Shown: positions 51,153 to 60,096 of the stretch, in pieces
Position numbering within the stretch: the first letter of the stretch is position 1
Layout: each line of letters begins with the position of its first letter
NCBI GenBank assembly: GCA_052148295.1
Contig: JBKQIP010000065.1
Location: 1-64,000 of the forward strand
From: Bog-473 sp052148295
Lineage (GTDB): Bacteria; Actinomycetota; Acidimicrobiia; Acidimicrobiales; RAAP-2
DNA: 64,000 nt
Direction: 5' to 3'
Position numbers and translations under genes: made by a program
The notes under the pieces: generated by a model
Seen by the model: the letters and a program-made list of their open reading frames with translations, nothing else
The model's database searches: none
Told to the model about the DNA's origin: nothing

Positions 51153-52325
51153 TCAGGCGACCTGGGTCAACGGCGGCGGCCGGAATTCCTCGGGCTTGGG
51201 CCCGCGTCCCAGGTACCAACGGATGGCGGCGACGGTCCGCTCAGCGGCGTGCCCGTCGCCGTAGGGGTTCTGGGCCCGGGCCATGCGAGAGTGGAGTCTG
51301 GGGTCGTGGAGCAGGGTCGAGATCCGGGAGGCCACGTGGGTCTCCTCGGTCCCGATCAATTCGGCCGCCCCGGCGGCCACCGCCTCGGGGCGCTCGGTCA
51401 CGTCGCGCAGCACCAGCACCGGCTTGCCCAAGCTGGGGGCTTCCTCCTGGATGCCCCCGGAGTCCGTGACCACGAAATCACTGCGCTTGAGGAGTTGCAC
51501 GAACTCTCGGTAGGGCAGGGGATCGATGAGGCGGACGTTGTCGATGGAGCCGAGCACCGGCTCCAGGGTGGACCGTACGACCGGGTTCATGTGGGCCGGA
51601 AGGACGAACACGACGTCGGGATTGGCGCGGGCCACGGTGGCCAGGGCGCGGGCGATCCCCGCCATGCGCTCGCCCCAGGCTTCCCGGCGGTGCACGGTGA
51701 CCAGGACGATCCGTCGCGCCGGTGTCAGCGGCTCCAGCGGCAGGGCCGCGCTCGGAGGATCGGAGCGGCCGGCGGTCCACCGCAGGGCGTCAATCACGGT
51801 GTTGCCCGTGCAGACGATGTGCGTGGCGGGAATGCCCTCGGCGCGCAAGTTCGCCACGGCCGATGGGGTCGGAGCCAGATGGAGACAGGCCAATTGCGAG
51901 ATCAGGCGGCGGTTGACCTCTTCGGGATACGGCGCCATCGGATCACCGCTGCGGAGCCCGGCTTCGAGATGCACCACCGGGACCCGGCCGTAATACCCGG
52001 CCAGAGCGGCCGCGAAGGCAGACGTGGTGTCACCCTGGAGGACGACCAAAGCGGGGCCGAGGTGGCTGACCAGGCCGCTCAGGCCCTCGAGGGCCAAGCT
52101 GGTGATGTCGGCCAGCGTCTGACCCGGCCGGCTGATGTCCAGATCGTGGTCCGCCGCGATGCCGAACGTTTCGAGCACCTGGTCGAGCATGCGCCGGTGC
52201 TGTGCGGTGACGGCGACCACCGGCGCGAGGTCACCGCTCGATGCCAGCCCGGTCACGACCGGGGCCATCTTGATCGCCTCGGGTCGTGTGCCGAAGACGC
52301 ACAGCACGCGCTCGGGCGTCGTCAC
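51153..52325 (-). CDS. wecB: UDP-N-acetylglucosamine 2-epimerase (non-hydrolysing)
   Basis: A 390-residue protein from GTG 52325. VFGTRPEAIKMAPVV is the N-terminal signature. VVLQGDTTSAFAAALAGYY, VVHLEAGLRSGD, YPEEVNRRLIS and DSGGIQEEAPSLGKPVLVLR are family motifs with the catalytic acidic and histidine residues. It makes UDP-ManNAc from UDP-GlcNAc for surface polysaccharide. It lies 16 bases after a hypothetical gene on the same strand and near a processive glycosyltransferase, so the region probably serves polymer synthesis. Confidence 0.94.
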   Translation of the reverse strand: MTTPERVLCVFGTRPEAIKMAPVVTGLASSGDLAPVVAVTAQHRRMLDQVLETFGIAADHDLDISRPGQTLADITSLALEGLSGLVSHLGPALVVLQGDTTSAFAAALAGYYGRVPVVHLEAGLRSGDPMAPYPEEVNRRLISQLACLHLAPTPSAVANLRAEGIPATHIVCTGNTVIDALRWTAGRSDPPSAALPLEPLTPARRIVLVTVHRREAWGERMAGIARALATVARANPDVVFVLPAHMNPVVRSTLEPVLGSIDNVRLIDPLPYREFVQLLKRSDFVVTDSGGIQEEAPSLGKPVLVLRDVTERPEAVAAGAAELIGTEETHVASRISTLLHDPRLHSRMARAQNPYGDGHAAERTVAAIRWYLGRGPKPEEFRPPPLTQVA

Positions 52326-52340
52326 CGGCGACCAGGCCGG

Positions 52341-53465
52341 TCAATGCTCGTCATGGCGATGCTGGATATGCCGGCGGGCGTGATCGTAGGGATCGAAGGA
52401 GGTGGCTTCGGGCAAGGCGAAATCTGGTTCAGGTGAAGCGTCGTGGTCGTCGGCGAGGGGTAGATGCTTGGCCAGACCGGCCTCTACGGCTGCGGCCACC
52501 GATGTGTCGATCATCTGGCGGAGCTCGTCCACCAGGCCGCTCAATTGGTCGGGATCGACTCTCGCCGTGAGCTCGACGTCCCCCTCGCCGTCCGCGGCGG
52601 GCCGGGGCATCGCCGATTCGTCCCTTTGGGCCAGGGCGGAATGGACCGCCTCGACGACCAGTTCCTCGATGGACCCCAGGTCGACCTCTACGCTCATCTG
52701 GTTCAGGGCCTGTTGCACGGCGCGGCCGAAGATCTCGGCGTCGCTGACGGGGTTCCGGACGTCCTCGCTCACCGGAGTGATCTCGGCCTGCTCGACGGGG
52801 ACGAGGATCGAGCGGGAGGACGACACTCCGCCCCGGCCGTTCGTCCCGGCGACCGCCACGCCGTCCGCTGCCACGCCGTCCGCTCCGGCGCCGTCCGCTC
52901 CGACGCCGTCCGCTCCCACATCGTCGGGACCCACGCCGTTCGGACCCGCCCGCTCCGGGCCCCATGGGGCGAGAAGGTGCTCGTCGAGGCGCTGCCACGC
53001 GGCGACGGCCGACACCGTCCGGCTACCCTCGCCGGCAAAGCTGTCCAGTTCGGGGCCGAGGTACCGCAGGGGCGCGCCGTTGCCGCCGGCGAGCACCAGG
53101 CGGCGCACGCCGTCGCCGTCCTCGGACCACACTTCGACCCATTCGCTCTCCGTGGCCAGGCGCCGGGCGTCGGCGAGCACGGCGTCGAGCGGCCGGGGAT
53201 CGCTCGCCGCCACGCCATCGTCCTCCGAAGAGCGCAGATCGAACACGACGCCATCCGGCTCGGCGGCCGGTGTGGGCGCCAGGAACCACCGCACGCTGTC
53301 CAGGTGGCCCCGAGCGATGAGCGATTCCATCAGGTCGACCGCCAGGGCCCGGGTCGATGCCGGGCCGTTGCCCGCCGACTCGAGCAGCTGGCGCACGTGC
53401 GCGACCTCTGCACTCAGGCGCGGCGCGGCGGACGGCGGCGGATCATGGCGAGGCGTGGGTGGCAT
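52341..53465 (-). CDS. Hypothetical protein with Gly-Ala-Asp repeat linker
   Basis: A 374-residue protein from ATG 53465. The N-terminal part (about 15-160) is mixed alpha/beta (VAHVRQLLESAGNGPASTRA, YLGPELDSFAGEGSRTVSAV). A repeated G-A-D-G-V linker follows at about 178-200. The C-terminal half has long helices and two copies of a similar pattern (SIEELVVEAVHSALAQR; LVDELRQMIDTSVAAAVEAG). There is no signal or membrane helix. It is coupled to wecB by position. Unknown family. Confidence 0.72.
   Translation of the reverse strand: MPPTPRHDPPPSAAPRLSAEVAHVRQLLESAGNGPASTRALAVDLMESLIARGHLDSVRWFLAPTPAAEPDGVVFDLRSSEDDGVAASDPRPLDAVLADARRLATESEWVEVWSEDGDGVRRLVLAGGNGAPLRYLGPELDSFAGEGSRTVSAVAAWQRLDEHLLAPWGPERAGPNGVGPDDVGADGVGADGAGADGVAADGVAVAGTNGRGGVSSSRSILVPVEQAEITPVSEDVRNPVSDAEIFGRAVQQALNQMSVEVDLGSIEELVVEAVHSALAQRDESAMPRPAADGEGDVELTARVDPDQLSGLVDELRQMIDTSVAAAVEAGLAKHLPLADDHDASPEPDFALPEATSFDPYDHARRHIQHRHDEH
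52855..52935. repeat. Degenerate 15-bp tandem repeat inside a coding region
   Basis: About five imperfect copies of CGCCGTCCGCTCCNA encode the Gly-Ala-Asp-Gly-Val linker of the hypothetical protein on the minus strand. Length variation among strains would be expected. Confidence 0.7.
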
Positions 53466-53747
53466 GGGCTCCGTTCGGACACAGGAGTAACGACGAAGCC
53501 GGGTCGAACCTACCAGGAGGTTTGTGAACATCCGGTGACGCCATCGGTCCGGCTCCTCACCCCCGCCCAAGCGGCGAACACAGTCGCCCGGAAAGAATTG
53601 AGATTCGACCGCAATGATGCCGACGGTGCCACGTTCCGCTGCATAGGCCATTGCCAATGCCCCAGGGCTCGCCCCGAGGTTTCCATCGCCAGACGATCTA
53701 CCTGAACGGAGGACAGGTGGTGGGCGGCGCGGTCCACAAGGAGATTG

Positions 53748-53942
53748 ATGTACGTAAGTGGAGGTCCAGGACCCGTCGTGACGGGCGCGGCCGGGACGGC
53801 AACGGGTACGGGCTTGGCCTTCACCGGGTTCCCCATCATCGGCTTCACCATCGTCGGGGTGACCGCCATCGTGGTCGGCCTGGTGCTTCTGCGCGTCGCC
53901 CTGATGCGTCGCCACCCGCACGCTGAGGACGGGGAGGGATGA
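53748..53942 (+). CDS. Small LAFTG-TM protein of the exosortase locus
   Basis: A 64-residue protein from ATG 53748, preceded by AAGGAG; TTG 53745 is an alternative. A Gly/Thr-rich N-terminus without a signal peptide is followed by LAFTG (23-27), a single helix (about 28-52, IIGFTIVGVTAIVVGLVLL) and a basic turn (LMRRH). This layout copies a C-terminal sorting signal: short motif, helix, positive residues. The stop overlaps the ATG of the exosortase gene (ATGA), so the two are made together. It may be a membrane partner, a decoy or the anchor end of a longer ancestor. Confidence 0.65.
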   Translation: MYVSGGPGPVVTGAAGTATGTGLAFTGFPIIGFTIVGVTAIVVGLVLLRVALMRRHPHAEDGEG

Positions 53943-54508
53943 CGGTGTCGCTGGCCCTGCCCTCGTGGTCCCGGCGAATCCGCGGACCGCAACTGGTGGC
54001 GGCCCTGCTCGTGGCGGCCGGCGTCGTCCTCCTGGTGGTCGAGAGCAGTATTCGCGATATCGAAGCGCACTTCTCCGCCTTCCTGATGAGCCTGACGGGT
54101 GTGGCCCACGCGCACCCGATGGGCTATTCGGTGATCTTTCCCCAGGGCCATCAATGGATCGGCTACTCCATCACGGCCGGCTGCACCGCGACGCTGCTGG
54201 CCGTGCCGTTCTTCTTCATCAGCGCGGCCTTGCTCCTGACCCGACGGGTCAGCGTCGGCCGCGGCTTCCTGGGCCTGGTCGTGGTCGTGGCCCTGGTGTG
54301 GCTGGTCAACCAGCTGCGACTGTTCCTCATCGGCGCCAGCATGCGGCTGTGGGGGTTCCAGACCGGGTACAACCGCAGCCACGTGCTGGCCGGGGGCGTG
54401 CTCTCGACCCTCGGTGTGGCCATCGGCCTCGCCATCTTCCTGGGACTCATCGTGCGCGACCGGCGCACCACGGCCGGCCCTGACCTCCCCACCGGAGGTC
54501 CCGCATGA
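53939..54508 (+). CDS. Exosortase/archaeosortase family transpeptidase
   Basis: A 189-residue membrane protein with about five to six helices. The three residues that define the family are in place: Cys82 in SITAGCTATLL, Arg127 in VNQLRLFLIG, and His148 in RSHVLAGGV. Exosortases cut short C-terminal motifs of exported proteins and join them to a membrane or cell-surface anchor. The protein is shorter than Gram-negative EpsH-type enzymes and fits the compact actinobacterial forms. A probable substrate with an LPIAG tail is the next gene. Confidence 0.87.
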   Translation: MTVSLALPSWSRRIRGPQLVAALLVAAGVVLLVVESSIRDIEAHFSAFLMSLTGVAHAHPMGYSVIFPQGHQWIGYSITAGCTATLLAVPFFFISAALLLTRRVSVGRGFLGLVVVVALVWLVNQLRLFLIGASMRLWGFQTGYNRSHVLAGGVLSTLGVAIGLAIFLGLIVRDRRTTAGPDLPTGGPA

Positions 54509-54605
54509 CGTATCCCGGCGCACCACCCGCACCACCATCACGTCCCCATCCATACCCGATCGTCCAAGCAGTACCGATCCCGATCCCGATGAAATTGGAG
54601 TCCCA

Positions 54606-55442
54606 GTGCACATGACCCTTCTTCGTACGACCCGACGGGTGGCGGCTGTCGCCGCCATCAGCGGACTGATCCTGGGCTTCGGCACCACCGCCGCCTGGGC
54701 CGACACGTCGACCGCCACCGCGCAGGCCCTCACGCTGACCATCGGCGGTGGTTCGGTGCTGAGCTCGGGGACGGAGTCGGCGTCCAATCCCGGACCCGCC
54801 GGCGACCCCGCCGTGATCAACGGCGACACACCCGCGCTCAGCGTCCTCGGAACGCAGTCCACGGTGACGGCCGGTGTCCTGGTCCAGACGGCCATCGCCA
54901 ACGGCGACGGCACCTCGTCCGCGTGCGCCGGTCTCGTCGGCGCCGGTGGCTCGATCCAGATCGGCACTAACGGCAACTGCGCCGTGGTCGGCGCCGCCAC
55001 GTCCGGGGTGACGTTGAACCTCCCCGGGTTGGTCACCTTGACCGCCACCGCGATCCTCGAGCAGTGCTCGGCCAACTCCAGCGGCACGGTGACCGCCAGC
55101 GCCCAACTGGTCGACGCCCAGCTCAATCTCGCCGGGAACCCCGCCGTCGTGTTGCCCGTCAATCCCACCGCCGGCCAGACGGTGTCGGCGTTCCTGCTCG
55201 ACCTGGGCCTGAACGACCAGAGCACGTCGGACGGGCAGATCACGGGCACGGCGTTGTCCTTGAGCGTCCTTGACACCATCGACCTGAACATCGGCACGGT
55301 GACGTGCGGCCCCAACGCCGCCACCTCCGCGACGTCCGCCTTCCCGGTGAAGAGCCTCCCCATCGCGGGTGGCACGCTCGCCCTCCTGGCCATGATGGGG
55401 GCGGTCCCGTGGTACATCCGCCGTCGCCGTACGGAGGTCTGA
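54606..55442 (+). CDS. Secreted surface protein with C-terminal sorting signal (probable exosortase substrate)
   Basis: About 278 residues. GTG 54606 has a well placed GGAG; ATG 54612 is two codons later. A signal peptide (TTRRVAAVAAISGLILGFG, cleavage after AWA) leads into a 210-residue Gly/Ser/Thr/Ala-rich beta domain with several cysteines. The tail is SLPIAGG, then TLALLAMMGAVPWYI and RRRR, a standard motif-helix-basic sorting signal. It is likely processed by the exosortase encoded just upstream. The domain resembles the choice-of-anchor type surface proteins of actinomycetes, but I cannot confirm the family. Confidence 0.8.
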   Translation: MHMTLLRTTRRVAAVAAISGLILGFGTTAAWADTSTATAQALTLTIGGGSVLSSGTESASNPGPAGDPAVINGDTPALSVLGTQSTVTAGVLVQTAIANGDGTSSACAGLVGAGGSIQIGTNGNCAVVGAATSGVTLNLPGLVTLTATAILEQCSANSSGTVTASAQLVDAQLNLAGNPAVVLPVNPTAGQTVSAFLLDLGLNDQSTSDGQITGTALSLSVLDTIDLNIGTVTCGPNAATSATSAFPVKSLPIAGGTLALLAMMGAVPWYIRRRRTEV

Positions 55443-55488
55443 GCCCACGGGGCACGTCGGGGAAGGAACCTGACATCGGCTCGGCACC

Positions 55489-56967
55489 ATGAGCGGCGCA
55501 CTGGCGCTGGGGCTGCTGAACGCGGCTGCCTTCATGCTGTGCGTGAGCTTCGTCGCCTACGCGACGATGATCATCCTTCCGTACGTGCGCCACCGGGCAC
55601 AGCCGCCGGGGAACGGCCGGGACTTCGATTGGCACTTCCTGATCCCCTGCCTTGACGAACAAGGGGTCATCGCGGCGACCGTGGAACGACTCGTGCGCAC
55701 GTTTCCCCAGGCCCACGTGTGGTGCGTCGACGACGCCTCCACCGACGCCACCCCGAGAATCCTGGCGGGGCTGGCCCGGCGGCACGAGAAGGTCCATGTC
55801 GTCACCCGCCGCCTGCCCCACGCACGGGTGGGGAAGGGGCCGGCGCTCAATGCCGGGTGGGAGGCGCTGATGGCGCAGCTTCCCCCGGGGGCCGACCCAG
55901 CGGGCCAGGTGGTCGGCGTGCTCGACGCCGATTCCATCCTGGACCCGCGCGCGCTCGACACCATCGCCGGCGCAGCCTTCTTCGGCAATCCCCATGTCGG
56001 TGCGGTGCAGATCCAGGTCCGGGTGACGACCCGATCGGGACCCAGCGGGCGGCGGGTGCCGCTGCTCGTCCGTCTGCAGGACCTGGAATTCAGCTGCCCC
56101 ATCGCGGCCATGCAGCTCCTGCGTCGGCGTTCGGGCAGTGTCGGCATGGGCGGCAACGGCCAGTTCTCCCGCCTCTCGGTCCTCAACCACATCGCGGCCA
56201 CCCACGCGACCCCGTGGCACGGCGCGCTCCTCGAGGACTTCGAGCTCGGTCTGCACGTGCTCCTCTCCGGCGATCGCACCGAGTACTGCCACGACACCTG
56301 GGTGGAGCAGGAAGGCCTGCCCAGCCTTCGCCCGCTCATCCGCCAGCGCAGTCGTTGGGCCCAGGGGTCGATGCAGTGCTCCCGATACTTCGCCCCGGTC
56401 ATGCGGAGCCGTTCCATCTCGACTGCCGGTGCGCTGGAGATCGCCTACTTCCTGTGCATCCCCTGGGCCCAGATGATCGGCGGGCTGGTCTATTCCGCCT
56501 CGCTGGCGGTCATGGTCTTCTACGCCGTCTTCGACTCGGGTGGGCTGGCCAACTGGTTGTCCGCGGCCACCCTCGGCGTCATCCCCCTGTTCATCCTCTT
56601 CGGCATGGCACCGTTCATGGTGTGGGGCCCGATCTATCGGGCCCGGGTGGAGCGCCGGGTGACCCGACGGGGCGCCCTCGCGCTGGGCCTGTCCAACTGG
56701 ATCTACAGCTACTTCCAGTACGCGGCCGTCTGGTGGGCCTTCGCCCGGATCCTGCGGGCCCGCAACGACTGGAAGAAGACGCTGCGGAGCTCCAGCGGGC
56801 CCGTCTATGCGCCCTACACGGCGACCGCGGTCGTCCGAGGACGGTTCACCCCGCGTCGAGCGGGGTCCGGCGTCGGGACCCGCATCCCGGCCCGACTCCG
56901 CACGCGTCCGGTGGATCCGATCGATGCCGTGTTCGAACCGGCGGCGGTCACCGGCACCGGTTCGTGA
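55489..56967 (+). CDS. Processive family-2 glycosyltransferase (polysaccharide synthase-like)
   Basis: A 492-residue protein. One N-terminal helix is followed by the GT2 domain: DFDWHFLIPCLDEQGVIAAT, VWCVDDASTDATPRIL (first Asp), VLDADSILDPRAL (DAD), LEDFELGLHVL (ED catalytic base) and RQRSRWAQGSMQC (QxxRW, the mark of processive synthases). Four helices form the translocation channel (residues 300-420). It probably makes and exports a beta-linked polysaccharide. Position after the exosortase and substrate genes and near wecB suggests a shared cell-surface role. Confidence 0.9.
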   Translation: MSGALALGLLNAAAFMLCVSFVAYATMIILPYVRHRAQPPGNGRDFDWHFLIPCLDEQGVIAATVERLVRTFPQAHVWCVDDASTDATPRILAGLARRHEKVHVVTRRLPHARVGKGPALNAGWEALMAQLPPGADPAGQVVGVLDADSILDPRALDTIAGAAFFGNPHVGAVQIQVRVTTRSGPSGRRVPLLVRLQDLEFSCPIAAMQLLRRRSGSVGMGGNGQFSRLSVLNHIAATHATPWHGALLEDFELGLHVLLSGDRTEYCHDTWVEQEGLPSLRPLIRQRSRWAQGSMQCSRYFAPVMRSRSISTAGALEIAYFLCIPWAQMIGGLVYSASLAVMVFYAVFDSGGLANWLSAATLGVIPLFILFGMAPFMVWGPIYRARVERRVTRRGALALGLSNWIYSYFQYAAVWWAFARILRARNDWKKTLRSSSGPVYAPYTATAVVRGRFTPRRAGSGVGTRIPARLRTRPVDPIDAVFEPAAVTGTGS

Positions 56968-56983
56968 CGGCGCCGGGCCTCGC

Positions 56984-58252
56984 TCATCCCTCCGGCGACA
57001 CGGCGAAACGCTCGATGTAGAAGCCGAAGGCCTCGCGCAGCGGCTCGCGGTCGATGCCGAACGCGGACAGGTCGTAGAGGACCCCGCCATGGCGACCGCG
57101 GGGATGATCGCGCATGAAGGTGGTCATGGCCGAGCTCGACGCCTCCGTGAAGGGCTGGTCGGCCAGCTCGTAGAGGCGCCGGACCATGGCCACGTCGTCC
57201 TTCATGAAGGCGTCGAAGTGCAGGTCGATCGAATGATCGGCCGGCAGGAGGTCGCGGGACTCGGCGCAGGCTCGCAGCATCCGCTGCAGCCGGTCGACCC
57301 AGTAGTCGGCGATCCCGTGCGTGTCCACGGGGTCGTGTCCCATGCGGGCGGAGTAGCTCACCATGGTGACCATCGACGCCGTCACCGAGACCGGATCGCG
57401 GTGCGTAACCACGAAGGTCGCGTCGGGGAAGGTGGCGAGGAGGGCGGGGAACTGCTCGAGGTGCTGGGGGGACTTGAGGACCCACCGCGAGCCGCCGCGC
57501 AACCACTGCAGTGCCTGCAGGATCTTCTTCAGATAAGCGTAGCTGGGGCCCTGGTCGCGGGCCAGATAGTGGTCACGCCAGGTGGGCATGGGGGCAATGG
57601 TGTCGAAGAGCATGGTGGAGAAGTCGATGGCCAGGAGCTGGATCTCCTCGTGGACGTGCTCCACCGTCATCTCGTGCATGCGCTTGAACTCGGGCATGGC
57701 GGCGTCGATGAAGGCGAGGGCCGTCTCGGTGCGGGCCAGCCGGGGGTCGGGCTGGCCCGCCGGGGGACGCTCTCGATCGGCCAGGACGGGCTCGAGGCTC
57801 TCCCAGTAGGGCAGGGACCGCAGCGCCGGGTCGCTGGAGATCAGATTGTGCAGGTGGGTGGTCCCCGTGCGGGGCAGCCCGCAGATGACGATGGGTCTCT
57901 CCACTTTCTCGTCGAGGATCTCCGGGTGGCGGGTGATCAGGTCCTCGAGCAGGAGCCGGTTGCGGAGGAGGCCGGTGAGAAACGCGGACTGGGCCAGGAC
58001 GCCGGCATCGTTCAGCCTGGCCTCCTCCCGCAGGCAGCGACACAGGACGTCGAGCCGGGGCAGGAAGTCGTCGGATCCGAAATCGTCCAGCCCGGTCTCG
58101 GCCTTCGCCGCGTCCATGAGGGCCTCGGGCTCGAGGGAGAGCCCGGCCCCCGCATCGGCCATCAGATCGAGAACGGCCCGCACGTCGTCGGTGAAGCGGG
58201 GGTGGGCGAGGTCGTCGAGGACGATCGGAGGAGGCCGGTGGACGGTGCTCAT
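56984..58252 (-). CDS. Sulfotransferase family protein
   Basis: A 422-residue protein from ATG 58252, which overlaps the stop of the small gene before it. PIVICGLPRTGTTHLHNLI is the 5'-phosphosulfate loop, and FVVTHRDPVSVTASMVTM the 3'-phosphate motif, so PAPS binding is expected. A helical N-terminal extension of 110 residues precedes it, as in the Sulfotransfer_3 group of actinomycetes. The acceptor may be a lipid, sterol or carbohydrate. It faces the glycosyltransferase gene tail to tail. Confidence 0.9.
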   Translation of the reverse strand: MSTVHRPPPIVLDDLAHPRFTDDVRAVLDLMADAGAGLSLEPEALMDAAKAETGLDDFGSDDFLPRLDVLCRCLREEARLNDAGVLAQSAFLTGLLRNRLLLEDLITRHPEILDEKVERPIVICGLPRTGTTHLHNLISSDPALRSLPYWESLEPVLADRERPPAGQPDPRLARTETALAFIDAAMPEFKRMHEMTVEHVHEEIQLLAIDFSTMLFDTIAPMPTWRDHYLARDQGPSYAYLKKILQALQWLRGGSRWVLKSPQHLEQFPALLATFPDATFVVTHRDPVSVTASMVTMVSYSARMGHDPVDTHGIADYWVDRLQRMLRACAESRDLLPADHSIDLHFDAFMKDDVAMVRRLYELADQPFTEASSSAMTTFMRDHPRGRHGGVLYDLSAFGIDREPLREAFGFYIERFAVSPEG

Positions 58253-58508
58253 TGTAGGGAGGCCAAGGGGACCACGTCCGCCCCGGGCGGCGCGGGCGTC
58301 TCGTCCGGTAAGAACCAGCGCAGCCAGATCCGGCCCGTGTGGTGGCCCGCGGTCGAGACCCAATTCGGATGACCGGGGTCACGCGCGGAGATGACGATCC
58401 GCCACGAGCCGTCCTCCTCGTGGCGCACCTGCGCGCGGTTGATCGTCACCCGCTTGCCCCCAACTCGGCCAGCAGTTCGGCGAACACCTTCTCGGTCTCA
58501 GTGCCCAT
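58249..58508 (-). pseudogene. DUF1214-like gene fragment ahead of the sulfotransferase
   Basis: A 66-residue frame from GTG 58449 contains WRIVISARDPGHPNWVSTAG and HHTGRIWLRWF, which resembles the C-terminal part of DUF1214-type proteins (DPG-x-x-NW-x-x-T-x-G). A 20-codon frame before it (ATG 58508, TEKVFAELLAELG) could be the N-terminus of the same original gene, now separated by a stop and a frame change. Most of the family's length is missing. The GTG frame is still coupled to the sulfotransferase, so it may be translated. Confidence 0.45.
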
Positions 58509-58588
58509 GGCGGCTTCCTACCATGTCGTCGGCGCGCCGGCGAGCGCCACCGGCCCGCGCCACCTGCCGGGTCACCGATGGCCCGGCG

Positions 58589-59464
58589 TCACGGAGACGC
58601 ATCCCCGCGAGCACGCGGGAGGGGGGTGGTGGGGGCCTCGGGCACCGGGTCCAGAGCATCGAGGAAGGCCACGATCTCCGAGATGAGGCGCGCCGGCATC
58701 AGTCGCAGCTCGACCGGCGAACGGGCCCGTACGAGGACACCGTGGGGCAGGCGCTCCGCCAGGCCGACCGCATCGGTGAAGGGATGGATGAGGTCGTTGC
58801 GGTGCGCGAGGACCAGTGTCGGGGCCGCGATGGCCCGACGCTCCTCCTGGGTCGGCGCCACCGGTCCGACCAGCACGCCGTGCAGCACCGAGGCCATCAC
58901 GTCGGGGGAGACGGACGCGGCGTGCCGGACGCTGTCGACCGGGCCGATCCTGGTCCGTGGCAGGCGTCGAACCCACGCGGCAGTGACGTTGAGGACCGAG
59001 CGCCCGTAGTGGGCGGCGAGGACCATGGGCACGAAGATCAGTGCGGCGGCCGGCACGGCCCGTTCCAGGACGGGCATCTCCAGCACCAGGGCGCGCACCC
59101 GCCCGGGGTAGCGCGTCGCCGCGAAGAGGCTGACGTTGGCACCCAGGGAGATGCCCCCCAGGACGGCGCGCTCCACCCCGAGATGATCGAGCAGGCCGAC
59201 CACCTGGTCGGCGTAGCTGTCGATGCGGTACTCGGACGCGTGCGTCGGCGTGTCGCTCCGCCCGTGCCCGAGGAGATCCAAGAGGACGACGCGGTACCCC
59301 TGCTCGGCCAGTGCCTGCGCGATGCCGCGATTGAGGTCGGCGTCGAGGAGCAGTCCGTGCAGGTAGACCACGACCGGGTCGTCGTCGCACCCATAGGTGT
59401 CGTAGACGAGCCGGCGATCGTGATGGGTGAAGTGCTGATCGAAGACGACGCCCGTCACGCCCAT
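58589..59464 (-). CDS. Alpha/beta hydrolase
   Basis: A 291-residue protein. PVVVYLHGLLLDADLN holds the oxyanion HG motif, LLDLLGHGRSDTP the canonical strand, LGGISLGANVSLFAA the nucleophile elbow (G-I-S-L-G), and HRNDLIHPFTDAVGLA the late acid. The lid domain is all-helical. It is a cytosolic esterase or lactonase with an unknown substrate. Same strand as the sulfotransferase, separated by 80 bases from the fragment. Confidence 0.88.
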   Translation of the reverse strand: MGVTGVVFDQHFTHHDRRLVYDTYGCDDDPVVVYLHGLLLDADLNRGIAQALAEQGYRVVLLDLLGHGRSDTPTHASEYRIDSYADQVVGLLDHLGVERAVLGGISLGANVSLFAATRYPGRVRALVLEMPVLERAVPAAALIFVPMVLAAHYGRSVLNVTAAWVRRLPRTRIGPVDSVRHAASVSPDVMASVLHGVLVGPVAPTQEERRAIAAPTLVLAHRNDLIHPFTDAVGLAERLPHGVLVRARSPVELRLMPARLISEIVAFLDALDPVPEAPTTPLPRARGDASP

Positions 59465-59665
59465 GTCGACGCCAGCCTGGTCAGGTCACGTTGCCCTTCA
59501 CCGGACGCACGGGCGTCAACCGCCGTCTCGGCCCGCCCCATCCCTCGCCTTCTCCATGGCCGCAGGATACCGCCGCGGCGCTCCGCTCTCGGAGGGTCGG
59601 CGGCCGTCTCGCCGCCGGACGGTCGTCCCCGCCCGGCGAGGCACCCTGCGAGTTAGCGTGGACGC

Positions 59666-60096
59666 ATGGAACACGTACGCTTGGGCGGGACCGGCTTGCT
59701 CGTGTCGCCGCTCTGCGTGGGGACGATGACCTTCGGTCTCCAGTGCGACGAAGCCCTCTCGCATTCCATCTTGGACCGGGCCGCCGAGGGGGCATCACCT
59801 TCCTCGACACGGCGGACGTCTATCCCCTCGGCGGCGGGCGGTCGACCGTCGGGCGGACCGAAGAGATCGTGGGCCGTTGGCTGCAGGGCAAGAGGGACCG
59901 CTTCGTGGTGGCGACCAAATGCGTGGGGCGCACCGGCGGGGCGGCCTGGGACCAGGGGAGCTCCCGCAAGCACATCGTGGAGGCCGTCGAAGCCTCGTTG
60001 CGACGTCTCGGGGTCGATCGCATCGACCTCTACCAGCTCAAGGGCGAGCTGGACGAGATCACCCACCACTACCGCCTGGGCGATGCCGCTCGATGA
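59666..60096 (+). pseudogene. Aldo/keto reductase with frameshift and internal deletion
   Basis: The 5' end reads MEHVRLGGTGLLVSPLCVGT and DEALSHSILDRAAEG, then shifts frame near 59795 into GITFLDTADVYPLGGGRSTV, RFVVATKCVGRTGGAAWD and ASLRRLGVDRIDLYQL. Directly after DLYQL comes GELDEITHHYRLGDAAR, which is the normal end of this AKR clade. About 170 residues of the barrel are missing between them. The catalytic Asp, Tyr and Lys remain but the cofactor half is gone. It is not functional as an AKR. Confidence 0.78.

Noticed and set aside
49719..52436. 905-codon open frame opposite the sensor kinase and wecB
   Set aside because: Spans two well supported genes on the other strand, shows no domain, and has the repetitive G/R/Q/D composition of a shadow frame.
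53510..55501. 663-codon open frame opposite the exosortase genes
   Set aside because: Covers three supported plus-strand genes; no motifs; composition of an antisense frame.
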